A DNA stretch of 20,126 nucleotides from Phoronis australis. Its lineage: Eukaryota > Phoronida > Phoronidae. The stretch spans positions 318,869-338,994 of the forward strand of contig NMRA01000036.1 in the NCBI GenBank assembly GCA_002633005.1, read 5' to 3'. Below the pieces are notes generated by a model. That model had not been told where the DNA came from. It ran no database searches and was given only the letters and a program-made list of their open reading frames with translations. Every line of letters begins with the position of its first letter. Position 1 is the stretch's first letter. Both the position numbers and the translations under genes were made by a program. Positions 1 to 8,279 of the stretch are shown in pieces.

Positions 1-1
1 G

Positions 2-166
2 ATGTCAGAGGCAAATACACTGTCACTAAACGATGTTCCTGGTGTAATCGATGAGTGTTTTTGGCACTATCCCAAAACGCTTCGACAAAGAAAACAGGCG
101 ATACTTTTCACCAGAGAATCAAACTTCTTGGTGTGGGAATTTGTAAAGGTGACGTTGAAAAAATAA
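2..166 (+). CDS. short protein-like frame at the left edge, possible exon
   Basis: I do not recognise this product. An ATG at position 2 opens 54 codons ending in TAA at 164-166; the frame could also enter from outside the window. The translation starts MSEANTLSLNDVPGV and has a varied, protein-like composition with Trp, His and Cys. A donor-like AAG|GTGACG at 148/149 (phase 0) would end an exon before the stop. After the TAA the same frame is open again to about 293, and another frame is open from 171 to 401, so the whole 1-400 stretch has coding-like composition. It could be one exon, or a decayed coding copy with a stop and a frame change. Nothing upstream can be seen. Length alone proves nothing in this DNA. 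Confidence 0.25.
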   Translation: MSEANTLSLNDVPGVIDECFWHYPKTLRQRKQAILFTRESNFLVWEFVKVTLKK

Positions 167-401
167 GTGTTTGAGGAAAAGTATTTCGGAACCAGCGAAA
201 ATCCGAAGAACAGCCCACACGGGGTTCACCTTCACCAGACAAATGACAAGGGCACTGGTGCGATATATTCACGTAAAGCTGGGTATATACCTTAAAGTCG
301 AATTATCTGTGCGATGCAATACATTTCAGGATCTTTTGAACAAAATTAGTGAAGATTCACCGACATTTTTATTCTGTCGTCTGCAAAATTCTGCCAAATG
401 A

Positions 402-1120
402 AAAGTAGGTCACAACTGGTGGGACTCCCCGAGTAAAGTAGGTCGAGTCGATAGCACTGTTTACGCTTTTCTAATCTTCGAACGAAATATTCTGATTAAA
501 AAACTCAGGTTCATAGCTCGAGTACACATTCATCTTGTCCTAGGCAAGCAGTTAGCTCCGGTAGGTCTCGGGCTGAGTCCAACTCAGTCAATTTAATGCA
601 TGGAGTTGACCGTAAATTTTGCACCCGATTAAAACATTTAAGTTAGGCCTGCCTTCTGATGAACCTCGCACTTTTGTAGTTTCATTGCGTAAAGGTAACT
701 TTCAGTTAATTTCAAACGTAGCATGATCACTAAGCTGTGGTATGGTTACAAAAGATGGCAAAAATGAATATTTACAAAAAAAACTCATTAATTCTTTTTT
801 AATGCTTCCTAAATCTAAATGTTATGTTTGAACAACTTAAAAATGAACCCTCGCTAATTCTTCAGGCAGAGTGTATGTTAGAGGTTGTCATAAAACAGTA
901 ATTCAACTGTTTATTTTTTCGTGACAACAGCTCGATCAAGGCTTTGAGTTCAGTAACTGAATCCAGTGCCCCTTCCTGTGCCGATCGAATCGCTCAATTT
1001 TGGAGAGAAGTTCAGTTGAACGCCAGTCTACGGGTATATGAATAATAAAATCGTACCTCTGCTACGAAACAAAACGATGTCCATTAGGTGGAAATAAAGT
1101 GTCATCAAAACAACGATTTC
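402..1120. other. non-coding AT-rich stretch
   Basis: I see no reading frame, RNA gene or repeat worth calling here. Isolated splice-like signals occur (an acceptor-like tract before 866, a donor-like AAAG|GTAACT near 694), but none frames a convincing exon. Confidence 0.5.
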
Positions 1121-1127
1121 CGGGGAC

Positions 1128-1160
1128 TATATATAGTGCTGAGATCCAGCAGTAGGTACC
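1128..1160 (+). promoter_or_regulatory. TATA-box core promoter candidate
   Basis: TATATATA lies at 1128-1135 just after a GC-rich CCGGGGAC-like stretch. A start site 25-32 bp downstream would fall near 1155-1160, in GC-richer sequence. Following sequence has no ATG until about 1374, and the ATG at 1386 opens only 33 codons (start MTGYSSRDAQ). A long 5' leader with a small product, or a first non-coding exon, is possible. The motif match is real; function is inference. Confidence 0.25.
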
Positions 1161-1484
1161 GAGACAAAGGCGGCCAGACGAGTAAAACTCCGGTGTCAAA
1201 ATCAGATAGGCCTACACGTTAGCACCAAACTGAAAAGTGCTTATCTTGGAACAAGTATATTTGTGTTTAAACTTCGATCAAGCAACACTGCCAAGTTCAG
1301 CTGCTCACGTGACCGTTCACAGTTTGATCCATAGGCAGGTTTACACATTTAGGCATCACGTTTTGGCTTAGTAGATGCCCACAAAATGACGGGATATTCT
1401 TCTCGAGATGCACAACGGCTATCGGAATTACACACGCCATATCAATATCGTTTCACTATTCTTATCGCACAATTTCCTGAGCTA

Positions 1485-1508
1485 TAGTCTAAAATAAGTT
1501 TTAGACTA
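1485..1508. repeat. perfect 10-bp hairpin
   Basis: TAGTCTAAAA (1485-1494) and TTTTAGACTA (1499-1508) are exact reverse complements around a 4-nt TAAG loop. There is no T-run after it that would suggest a polymerase III end, and no surrounding small-RNA features. Confidence 0.7.
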
Positions 1509-1627
1509 CAACGTATTGTTTGTCGGGTAAAATAGCGGCTTGGAAACGTAGACGAAGGTGTGTCTAGAATGCTACGTTCTGATTGGTCAGATAAGTCGTC
1601 AGTCACAATTCTGGCGATAGGTCAATT

Positions 1628-1746
1628 ATGATGATGATGATGATGACGATGTTGATGATGATGAAGATGACGATTATGTTGAAGACCACAATGACAATGA
1701 TGATGGTGATGTTGACGATGATGAAGATAACAGTCTTTGATGATAT
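1628..1746. repeat. degenerate (GAT)n microsatellite
   Basis: About 119 bp of imperfect ATG/GAT trinucleotides with interruptions such as GACGAT, GAAGAT and a central AAGACCACAATGAC. It reads as Met- or Asp-rich low complexity in some frames, but stops follow at once, so it is not treated as coding. Confidence 0.9.
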
Positions 1747-2140
1747 ATTTCGAACTTTTGTCAACTATTGAGCACGTGTACGAGATTAAAGAAAGTTTTA
1801 CAGGATCACAGTGGCTTTTATGGACGAATTTGGGATTTGCTGGGTAAGACAGACTTTTCGAAGTTTTGACCAGAACTACAAAGCAGAAAATTACGTCATG
1901 TCAACTGTTATTAGTCATTACTTAAACTTAAAAAATGAAACTTCTCGTTGTGAAGATGATTAAATTTTTTTCGGCATTGACAAAAACTCAGACTTAACAG
2001 AGAAAAATGTTATCACAATGTCAGGTGAGAGACCCATCAAAGCTATTCTTGATGATCCTAAAACGAAACGTTTGTTTTATTCTGAAAATCAATTATAGCT
2101 TTAAATTAGAAATTGCCAACTCTTCTTTACTATTGGCGTA
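1747..2140. other. non-coding stretch
   Basis: Nothing firm. A 40-bp stretch at 1804-1843 sits between an acceptor-like TTTTACAG and a donor-like GG|GTAAGA and reads DHSGFYGRIWDLLG; it is too short to support by itself. Confidence 0.4.
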
Positions 2141-2142
2141 TT

Positions 2143-2197
2143 AAGGAGGGTGGGGGAGTAGGGGTTACGTAATAAGGGAGGGGGGAAAAGGGGGCCC
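2143..2197 (+). repeat. G-run tract, quadruplex-capable
   Basis: Several G runs of three to six (GGG, GGGGG, GGGG, GGG, GGGGGG, GGGGG) occur within about 50 bp, separated by short spacers. This could form a G-quadruplex on the plus strand. It resembles the G-runs inside the transposon-like elements elsewhere in the window, but I found no terminal repeats around it. Confidence 0.6.
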
Positions 2198-2800
2198 ACT
2201 ACCCTACAAATATTGTCAAAAAAGCCGTTGGCATGACCACTTTGGTGCCTACATGGGCGTTTTCTTTCGAAAACTGCTTGGCTACATCTGTGCTGTTTTT
2301 TGCACCATACCATTATTTTATGCAACAGTAATGAGAAAGAAAGAAATTTCAAAACTGTCAACATGAAAAGGAATTAATTTTTTTAGGAGTGAGTTATCAC
2401 GCAGATTCTACGCATATGAGCTGTTAACAACATGATATTGATTTTTGATTGGTTTGCTAGCACGTTCAAACGATTCCTTACGTCATATGATCATGACAGT
2501 GTATTCTTTAGAAGCGCGACCTAACTGCTAAATATATTAAATTGGTTTAAAATGCTATGAGGTCAATGAGAATGACAAAAAATGACGAGATGAAACGATG
2601 ATGTGAAATGTGTTGTCGCTTTATGTATCTAAATAACCGAACAATGCGAGCAACGCCCTTTAGTTTTCTTCACAGGATAACGTTTTAAATTTTAAGCTCT
2701 GGAGCCGTACTGAAATAGTGGGTTGCCGGGGCGTTTGGTTACATCCACACATTTGCTGATAAATGTATTCATTTCTCATGTTGTTCATTTGATTGTCAGC
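2198..2800. other. non-coding stretch with a strong 3' splice-like site
   Basis: The clearest feature is the pyrimidine tract TTTAGTTTTCTTCACAG ending at 2675. It is followed by a 27-codon open stretch (DNVLNFKLWSRTEIVGCRG...) to TGA at 2757-2759. A terminal exon is possible, but no partner exon or poly(A) signal was found, so it is not called a gene. Confidence 0.3.
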
Positions 2801-2803
2801 ACT

Positions 2804-2868
2804 CCGTCTGTCCATCCGTCCGTCCGTCCGCCTGTCCGTCCGTCCATCCATACATACATACATTCATA
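2804..2868. repeat. GTCC/ATCC/ATAC tetranucleotide microsatellite
   Basis: Runs of GTCC, then ATCC, then ATAC units with few interruptions. Open frames across it give repetitive RTDGRTDRR-type peptides on the minus strand, which are artefacts of the repeat. Confidence 0.9.
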
Positions 2869-3254
2869 ATCCCATTGTCAAAGTACCTGTTTTTTATCCG
2901 TTTGTCTATCATTATGCTAGTCTGCCTCTAGTTCACGTCTAAACGAGTATTTGCTAAGGCATGAAAAATTCGTATTGTAAATGTCAACTTCGTCAAAAAC
3001 CATTCACGCGAACAAACGATAGCAGCCAAAAATCTTTTGTTCTCTGTGCGTGCTTACGTGCACGACGCTGTTATGTTTTATTCATGTTTTACGCAAAACC
3101 ACTGCCAAGACAATATCTGGTAAACAGAAGCGAACGCTACTAATGTATAGATGGCTTTCACTCTGAGCGACCCGCTGGGTCAGGGTGTGGCATGTTTCAA
3201 GCTGTGGTTATCGTGCCTGCTACCATTTTCTTTTCTCGGTCTCTAATGTAGCAA
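2869..3254. other. non-coding stretch
   Basis: I see nothing supportable here. It abuts the first unit of the tandem duplication. Confidence 0.4.
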
Positions 3255-4316
3255 ATAAATACACAAAACGTACCGAGCGTGGCGTACATGAAATAATATC
3301 CCACGAGACATTATTCTGATACGCGGAATAATTTTTAGGTACGTTTGGTATTTATCCCATACGCATCTAATTCGCGAGTTTCTTTTGTTTTCTTTCGGCA
3401 TTTTATAGATACTTCACCCTGACTGCTTAGTACGTGGCTAATCACAACCTGTTGTGTATGTACGTGCGCGTTATGTTGCTAACTTATTATAGTAAAAGAA
3501 AACAGTTTTAAATGTAACGGTTTATTTCTCGAAATTGATAAAAAGTGTGAAAACGACAGTTATCGTGCATTGAACTTGTATCATATTTCGAAAATAAATA
3601 AATAACAAGAATATTTATAACATTGTAAAATCCTCATCGGGTAGCTGCACTCATTCATGAAACTAGGTCATTGACCGGAGCGCGTAGACTACACGTCGTC
3701 TGTTTTCACGAAGATGTTAAAAGTGCCATCGGTGATGACAGCTCCGGCGAATATGCCTGTTGTAACGTTGTTGCAGGTACGTTGTCGCATTTCTACGGAT
3801 TCTGTAGCCTTGGTAAAAAGCTGTATACTAAATATACGACAGTCTATTGATACAGCTAGCTGACTGCCTACGGATTCTGTTGCATGGATAGGTTCACGTG
3901 TTGCTGGGACGGTCGTCGTTGCTGCTCGTGTAATAATGTCGCCGATACTATCGGGTGCTGTCATGGCCAGTGACAACAATGTTTGATATTGGCGAGGAAC
4001 CGGTGCCTGAGGTGCAGACGATATATCTTAGCAATTGAAAACTGAGACAGAACTGTCGTATAATGAACAGTCCTGTTCCAGGTGTTACGATTGAGACCTG
4101 GTTGCATTTTGAGTGGTATTTACACTGCTACAATTGTATTACTTTAAGCTATTTTCCGAAAGTTTGATGATCTAACCGGGTAACGACGTCGAATCGACAT
4201 TGACCTACCTTTTGAACCTTCAATGTCAGAGGTCACTGTTGAAGTAGTGCGGGAGGTGAATATGGAAAACATTATTACATGGCTGTATTTCCCTAGACAG
4301 ATTCAACGCGTATGGG
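3255..4316 (+). repeat. tandem duplication, unit 1
   Basis: This is the first of two head-to-tail copies. It begins ATAAATACACAAAACGTACC, exactly as unit 2 does at 4317, and ends just before unit 2 at the words CAGATTCAACGCGTATGG, which recur at the end of unit 2. It is 1062 bp long against 729 bp for unit 2. The extra roughly 330 bp lies around 3640-4015 and contains an unrelated 96-codon minus-strand frame. Unit 1 also lacks about 30 bp of the inner right arm of the inverted repeat carried by unit 2. The last 280 bp (4037-4316) match 4766-5045 at about 90% by hand count. Confidence 0.9.
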
Positions 4317-4465
4317 ATAAATACACAAAACGTACCGAGAGTGGCGTACATGAAGTAATATCCCACGAGATATTATTACGCGATACAAGGAATAATGTCA
4401 AGTGGGATATTACTTCATGTACGCCAATCGAGGTACGTTTTGTATTCATCCCATACGCTTCGAAT
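4301..4465. repeat. long inverted repeat (about 165 bp hairpin)
   Basis: Left arm 4308-4366 and right arm 4402-4458 are reverse complements around a 35-bp spacer. The innermost 25 bp (GTGGGATATTACTTC and the next ten bases) are perfect, as is the outer TCCCATACGC end. Mismatches cluster near CTCTCGG/ATCGAGG. Imperfect pairing extends outward to 4301 and 4465. The arms straddle the junction of units 1 and 2. This looks like a small foldback element or its remnant; an RNA from it would form a long stem. Confidence 0.85.
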
Positions 4466-5045
4466 TCCTAAGTTTCTTTCATTTTTTCCGCAGATTTTTT
4501 AAATACTTCACTCAGATTGTTCACGTGGCGGATCACATCCTATATGTATGTACTTGCGCGTTAGGCTGCAAATTTTCTCTAGTAAAAGAAAAGCTTTAAA
4601 TATGACGATTTATTTCTTGAAAAGAGATAGCAAAGATCAAGACAAGGGTAACTTTTCATTGAACTTGTAACATCTCCTGAAAATAGTTAAATAACAACAA
4701 TATTTGATATTGTAGTTACCGATGAATCGGCGCCAGAGTTACGGACGATAAAATATTTAGCAAATGAAAACTGAGACAGAACTGTCATATAATTAACCGT
4801 CCTGTTCCAGATGTTACGACTGAGACGTGATTGTATGTTGAACGTTATTTACGCTGCTATATTTGTATTACTTTAAACTATTTTCCGAAAATTTGGTGAT
4901 CAAACCGACTAACGACGTCGAGTCGACATTGACCTACCTTTTGAACTTTTCATGTCAGAGGTCACTGTTGAAGTAGTGCGGGAGGTGAATACGGAAAACA
5001 TTATTACATGGCCGTATTTCCCTCGACAGATTGAACGCGTATGGA
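4317..5045 (+). repeat. tandem duplication, unit 2
   Basis: This is the second copy, starting at the same base as unit 1 and ending at CAGATTGAACGCGTATGG, where homology stops abruptly. The best-kept block is the terminal 93 bp (4223-4315 against 4952-5044, four differences). That block is open in one frame in both copies (start MSEVTVEVVREVN), but three of the four differences change the amino acid, so there is no sign of protein-level selection. It contains inverted TGACCT/AGGTCA half-sites around the start of the block. Confidence 0.9.
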
Positions 5046-5281
5046 TGGAACTTCGACGAATCTATTAAAGTGCTCAGCTTAGTACACAGTACTGGTATAT
5101 GAATTTGCAATCGTCTTTGACCAAAGGAATCAAACAATTGTTTTCTTTATTACACTGCTTAAAACCACATTATACCGTATTTTGACAACTGACTGAATTG
5201 TCAGCATCACTGAACGTTCCTTTATAGCAATGTAGTGTATATCACAACCGTGACTTCAATATCGCCAAAACGTGAAAACAG
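5046..5281. other. non-coding stretch after the tandem repeat
   Basis: Nothing supportable. It begins exactly where homology between the two tandem units ends. Confidence 0.4.
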
Positions 5282-5342
5282 AATAAAGGTGAATTCCAAA
5301 CAAACGCATCAAAGCCTTAGGTTTAATAAGGAAAGCGCTTTG
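5282..5342 (-). repeat. copy of a GCGCTTTCCTTATT repeat module
   Basis: Read on the minus strand, a 30-bp core matches 6352-6384 on the plus strand with about 26 of 30 bases identical (CGCTTTCCTTATT, AAC, AAGGCT), and weaker similarity follows. The same reading frame is open in both (QSAFLI here, QNAFLI there). This is either a dispersed repeat or a short conserved coding motif; I favour a repeat. Confidence 0.5.
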
Positions 5343-5345
5343 AAT

Positions 5346-5353
5346 CACGTGAC
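5346..5353. promoter_or_regulatory. TCACGTGA E-box palindrome
   Basis: Perfect 8-bp TCACGTGA, flanked by repeated GAAAGCGCTTT words at 5332 and 5451. Bases TCACGTGA also occur near 1305 and 18363, so by itself this is a weak regulatory call (USF/TFE/MITF class). Confidence 0.25.
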
Positions 5354-5486
5354 GCGAGCGCTTCGAATTGTTAGACGTCGCTAAAGAACGACATGCTTTA
5401 CATCTTGGTTTCGTTGACGATGCAACTTGAGAAACGCTCGCTAAAAATGAAAGCGCTTTCCGAGAGCGCGTCGTTTCAAAGCACAT

Positions 5487-5965
5487 TCTCGCAGACCGTT
5501 GTTTTTCAGAATCAAGGAAAGCTTTTCAGACCACGATGCTCGTTATCTATATGACTGAATAGAACACGTAATACAGAAGTTCTTAAAATGCAAAATTTTG
5601 ACATGTAACAAAAATGTAACGTTCCATCTTACAAAAACAATGAACGGCTTCGTCCAGTTTTGTCCTGTCCCTTAAGGCCCGTAATTATACAGGCCTGGAA
5701 CGAGATAAGCAAACTTAATTGCAGTATTGAAAGTGATTTTCTGACAATGAAACAGAATTCAACTTGCTCACCAAGTATTTTTAGGGTTTGTTCGTCAAGA
5801 TTTAAATTTCTGTTGATATCAAATGATTTTCTTTAAGTTTCAAATTTCATAGAAACAACCTATCAACTGCTCCCCACTTCGTCGATTTTTCACTCATAAG
5901 GCAAAGCACGTCTCCCCAAATGGCATGGCAACACACAGACGTAGCACATTTCAACTATATGGAAA
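5487..5965. other. non-coding stretch
   Basis: Nothing supportable apart from an acceptor-like TTGTTTTTCAG near 5505 with a 15-codon open tail. Confidence 0.4.
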
Positions 5966-5968
5966 ATT

Positions 5969-5981
5969 TGACCTTTGACCG
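5969..5981 (-). promoter_or_regulatory. DR1 nuclear-receptor element candidate
   Basis: On the minus strand the 13 bases read CGGTCAAAGGTCA, 12 of 13 matches to the AGGTCA-A-AGGTCA direct repeat bound by HNF4/COUP-TF/RXR-type receptors. It lies about 30 bp from the NRF-1-like palindrome, which makes a regulatory segment more plausible. Confidence 0.35.
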
Positions 5982-6008
5982 CAAGCGACTTCAAATACAT
6001 GACTGTAA

Positions 6009-6018
6009 GCGCATGCGC
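6009..6018. promoter_or_regulatory. NRF-1 palindrome
   Basis: GCGCATGCGC is the core of the NRF-1 consensus and is rare in AT-rich DNA. NRF-1 sites usually lie close to transcription starts in animals. The donor-like CAG|GTGAAG at 6133/6134 could end a first exon from a start near here. Motif seen; promoter role inferred. Confidence 0.4.
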
Positions 6019-6351
6019 GCATTAATCGTAAATGGGATGGAGTTTAGAACCTCAGTGGTATCGCAGAGTTTTTCCTTCGCGCGTATTTCAAAAATCGTTA
6101 ATTTTGCGATTTTTTCACGAAATTTCTTCACAGGTGAAGTGAAATATTCTGTACTAGACGTTGCGAGATGGTAATTTCGTGAGGAATTGTTTAAATGATA
6201 TTTTTGACGAGCTTTCGCGTTCCATGCCTGTTTAAAGGGGTTTGGATAGATTCTATTGAAGAAAGTGGTCACTCAAATTTGTGACATCGAGGATTTGGGC
6301 CGCTGCGGTTGCAAACAAAAGAAACAACGTGGGTGAAGGCGGAAAAAAGCT

Positions 6352-6384
6352 TCAAAACGCTTTCCTTATTGAACGCAAGGCTGG
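6352..6384 (+). repeat. second copy of the GCGCTTTCCTTATT module
   Basis: Plus-strand partner of the minus-strand module at 5282-5342. It lies inside a 101-codon open frame (6281-6586, no ATG at its start). A good acceptor-like site, TTTTATCGCTTCAG, ends at 6451 in phase with that frame, and the tail QFKRVTNHVSALYITID looks protein-like. I cannot decide between a repeat and an exon. Confidence 0.4.
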
Positions 6385-6589
6385 TTTCGCATTCACGCTC
6401 TATTATGAATTACAGGCAAATGGAAACAAATTGTTCATTTTATCGCTTCAGCAATTTAAACGCGTTACGAACCACGTATCTGCGTTATACATTACCATAG
6501 ACGCACACACACATTTAGTTCTGTCTATGTGCATTACGCGCTATAGAATCGTAGTTCGGCGGATTGACTTTTGGGTTCGGAATTAAGAC

Positions 6590-7190
6590 TGATTTTGATT
6601 TTTTCGGAGCTTGAATTCAGCAATAAGAAGGCATATTTCTCAGTTCCTAAATTTTATTCAGCCGTTCGGAAGTTTCGAAAGCTGGTAGTTTTGGAGATCA
6701 TACACCTCAGTGGTTTGAGCTCCTGACTTCGTAGCCTTGGTGCCAAGATGTTTCGAGGGTAACCATTCAATAATAAACGAATACTATCCATTACTCGTGC
6801 TTTTGCACGGCCGGTTATCAGCTAGTATATGTCGTGAAACTTATATCAGCATGTAGAGTTTACGACTGGCGGGGGTCTTGCACGCAGAATCTGGGAATCA
6901 GACGACCGTTACAGCCGTTGAAGGAAAAAAACTATCTATTAAACGTACCACAATTGCGTAATTCTCCGCCTTTTGTATCAAAGAAAAGTCTGTCATCGCT
7001 TTGAAAACAGGGCGCTATTTCCTAAAATTTATCGATGTCTCTCGAGAAATGATGACAGCAGAACTTGTTCTGAAATTGGGTTTGCTGGTATTAAAATACT
7101 AAAAGCTTGTAACGAAATGAAATCAGTTCCAATAATTTGTTGTGACATGTTCGCAACCTCGTAGAAGAGAAGAACAATGTCTTGAAGAAT
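6590..7190. other. non-coding stretch
   Basis: It holds a small perfect hairpin CGTGC-TTTT-GCACG near 6797-6810 and otherwise nothing I can support. Short overlapping frames at 6973-7164 are unremarkable. Confidence 0.4.
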
Positions 7191-7197
7191 TGGGGGA

Positions 7198-7231
7198 ATT
7201 GGCCAATAGGTGACGCAATATTTCATGGCGG
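7198..7231. promoter_or_regulatory. palindromic CCAAT, TGACGCAAT and YY1 cluster
   Basis: Three animal promoter motifs are packed into 34 bp: ATTGGCCAAT (7198-7207, CCAAT on both strands, NF-Y type), TGACGCAAT (7211-7219, C/EBP-ATF type) and ATGGCGGC (7224-7231, YY1 type). A start site at or just after the YY1 word is typical. Direction is undecided: on the minus strand GCCGCCATG would be an excellent start context opening 64 codons, which I do not recognise. Confidence 0.4.
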
Positions 7232-7481
7232 CGAAAACCGACGCAAAAGAGCACACCACAACTTTAGCAACAGGATAACGGTAGAACGCTAAAAATTTTC
7301 CAACACTGATAAATAATTTAGTTTACATAAGGCAGAATGTAGTTTTTAACGACGTTTTTAATTTTGGCGGCGACAGCCCCGAAGAAGTATATACGCAACA
7401 GAAGCTACGCTGGCGGGAGTGAAATTAAGCCGACGGACTGGCGTTACCCACTCCATAACGCCGACCGACTGACGCTTCCAA

Positions 7482-7500
7482 GGCCAGTACGAAACTGGCC
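7482..7500. repeat. perfect 7-bp hairpin in a CpG-richer block
   Basis: GGCCAGT (7482-7488) and ACTGGCC (7494-7500) pair around ACGAA. The surrounding 7360-7530 is richer in CG dinucleotides than its neighbours and carries CGTTA/TAACG words as well. It does not match the histone mRNA 3' stem-loop. Confidence 0.6.
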
Positions 7501-7509
7501 AACCTCCGT

Positions 7510-7865
7510 CCGCGTCCGCGAAATAACGGCCCTCCAGAAAAAATAGAACACTTCGAATCTAAATAGGGCCTGGTGCACTACCTATGACAAAGGCGGTGCC
7601 GAAATGGGCACAACGAAGGTCTGTATTGAAGCAGGGGAGATGATCGTTCGTGCGTCACTTTGCATTTCATATAACAGATAGATATTTGATAGATATTTCC
7701 GAAATAAGAACTGATTTGAGCAAATTTTCCAATCTGTATAAAGAATTCCATTTATTAGACTACAATTGTACTGCATTGGAACAAAATTGTCAAATCTCAA
7801 ATACAACCCACAGAAATTAGGTTTTCTTTAGGTAGACGTCGTTAAAACATAATTATTATTACGAT
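7510..7865. other. non-coding stretch
   Basis: Nothing supportable. Confidence 0.4.
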
Positions 7866-7870
7866 TAACC

Positions 7871-7995
7871 CAGGGGAGGATCCAGGATTTTGAGTTGGGG
7901 GGGTGGCAGGGAACATTCGCATCCCTGAATAGCCAAATGGAATTTAGGAGAATTTTAGGGGGGCATGGCCTCTTAGCCCCCTAAATCCGCCACTG
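7871..7995 (+). mobile_element. transposon-like element 1 (MITE), 125 bp
   Basis: The left end CAGGGGAGGATCCAGG and the reverse complement of the right end, CAGTGGCGGATTTAGG, match at 12 of 16 positions. The element is bounded by identical 5-bp direct repeats TAACC at 7866-7870 and 7996-8000, a target-site duplication. The interior has G runs and C runs that can pair (GGGGGGCATGG with later CCCCC). It codes for nothing and must rely on a transposase from elsewhere. It is the same family as 16174-16385: shared ATTTTGAGTT, CATTCGCA, GCCAAATGGAAT, and the TAAATCCGCCACTG end. Superfamily is not certain; CAG/CTG ends with short duplications are compatible with hAT-like elements. Confidence 0.85.
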
Positions 7996-8000
7996 TAACC

Positions 8001-8235
8001 AATTTCTTTTAATAAATTTGATAGACTTTTACCCTCAAAACTTCATTGATAGTTTTAAAGAACGTTCTTCAACAATAAAAATTGGCCTCGAAAAGAAAAG
8101 AATATATTTTCCCTATAATTTGATGGCAATGACAGTTTAAAGTTAAAGTATCAATTGACCCGGCTGGTAAATTGTATTTTTCCGGTCATTTTTTAAAATT
8201 TTATTACGAAATCTTCAGAATACAATGATTATACA
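8001..8235. other. AT-rich non-coding stretch
   Basis: Nothing supportable. Confidence 0.4.
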
Positions 8236-8273
8236 TAACCCAGAAAGCGCCAAGAGGCATTAGATCTGGGTTA
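8236..8273. repeat. perfect 9-bp inverted repeat
   Basis: TAACCCAGA (8236-8244) and TCTGGGTTA (8265-8273) are exact reverse complements around a 20-nt spacer. No other small-RNA or transposon hallmark is present. Confidence 0.65.
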
Positions 8274-8279
8274 AAAAGT

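Noticed and set aside
2676-2759. Terminal exon after the strong acceptor at 2675
   Set aside because: Only 27 codons, no partner exon and no poly(A) signal. Similar short open tails follow several acceptor-like tracts by chance (for example 5505, 10545, 12471).
2660-2863. 67-codon minus-strand frame
   Set aside because: Arg/Asp-rich product of the tetranucleotide microsatellite.
3689-3979. 96-codon minus-strand frame in the extra segment of tandem unit 1
   Set aside because: Thr/Ala/Ile-rich with no start context, splice sites or counterpart in unit 2. Not supported.
4223-4599. Open frames of 82 and 65 codons in the tandem repeat
   Set aside because: They cross the inverted repeat. In the second copy most differences change amino acids, and the unit 1 counterpart of the later frame has a stop.
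6281-6586. 101-codon frame without a starting ATG
   Set aside because: No start and no downstream signal. Its most distinctive part matches a repeat module in inverse orientation. A possible exon from 6452 is noted but not called.
7198-7260. Minus-strand protein starting at GCCGCCATG (64 codons)
   Set aside because: Good start context, but the word is also the YY1 site, and the translation shows no recognisable features.
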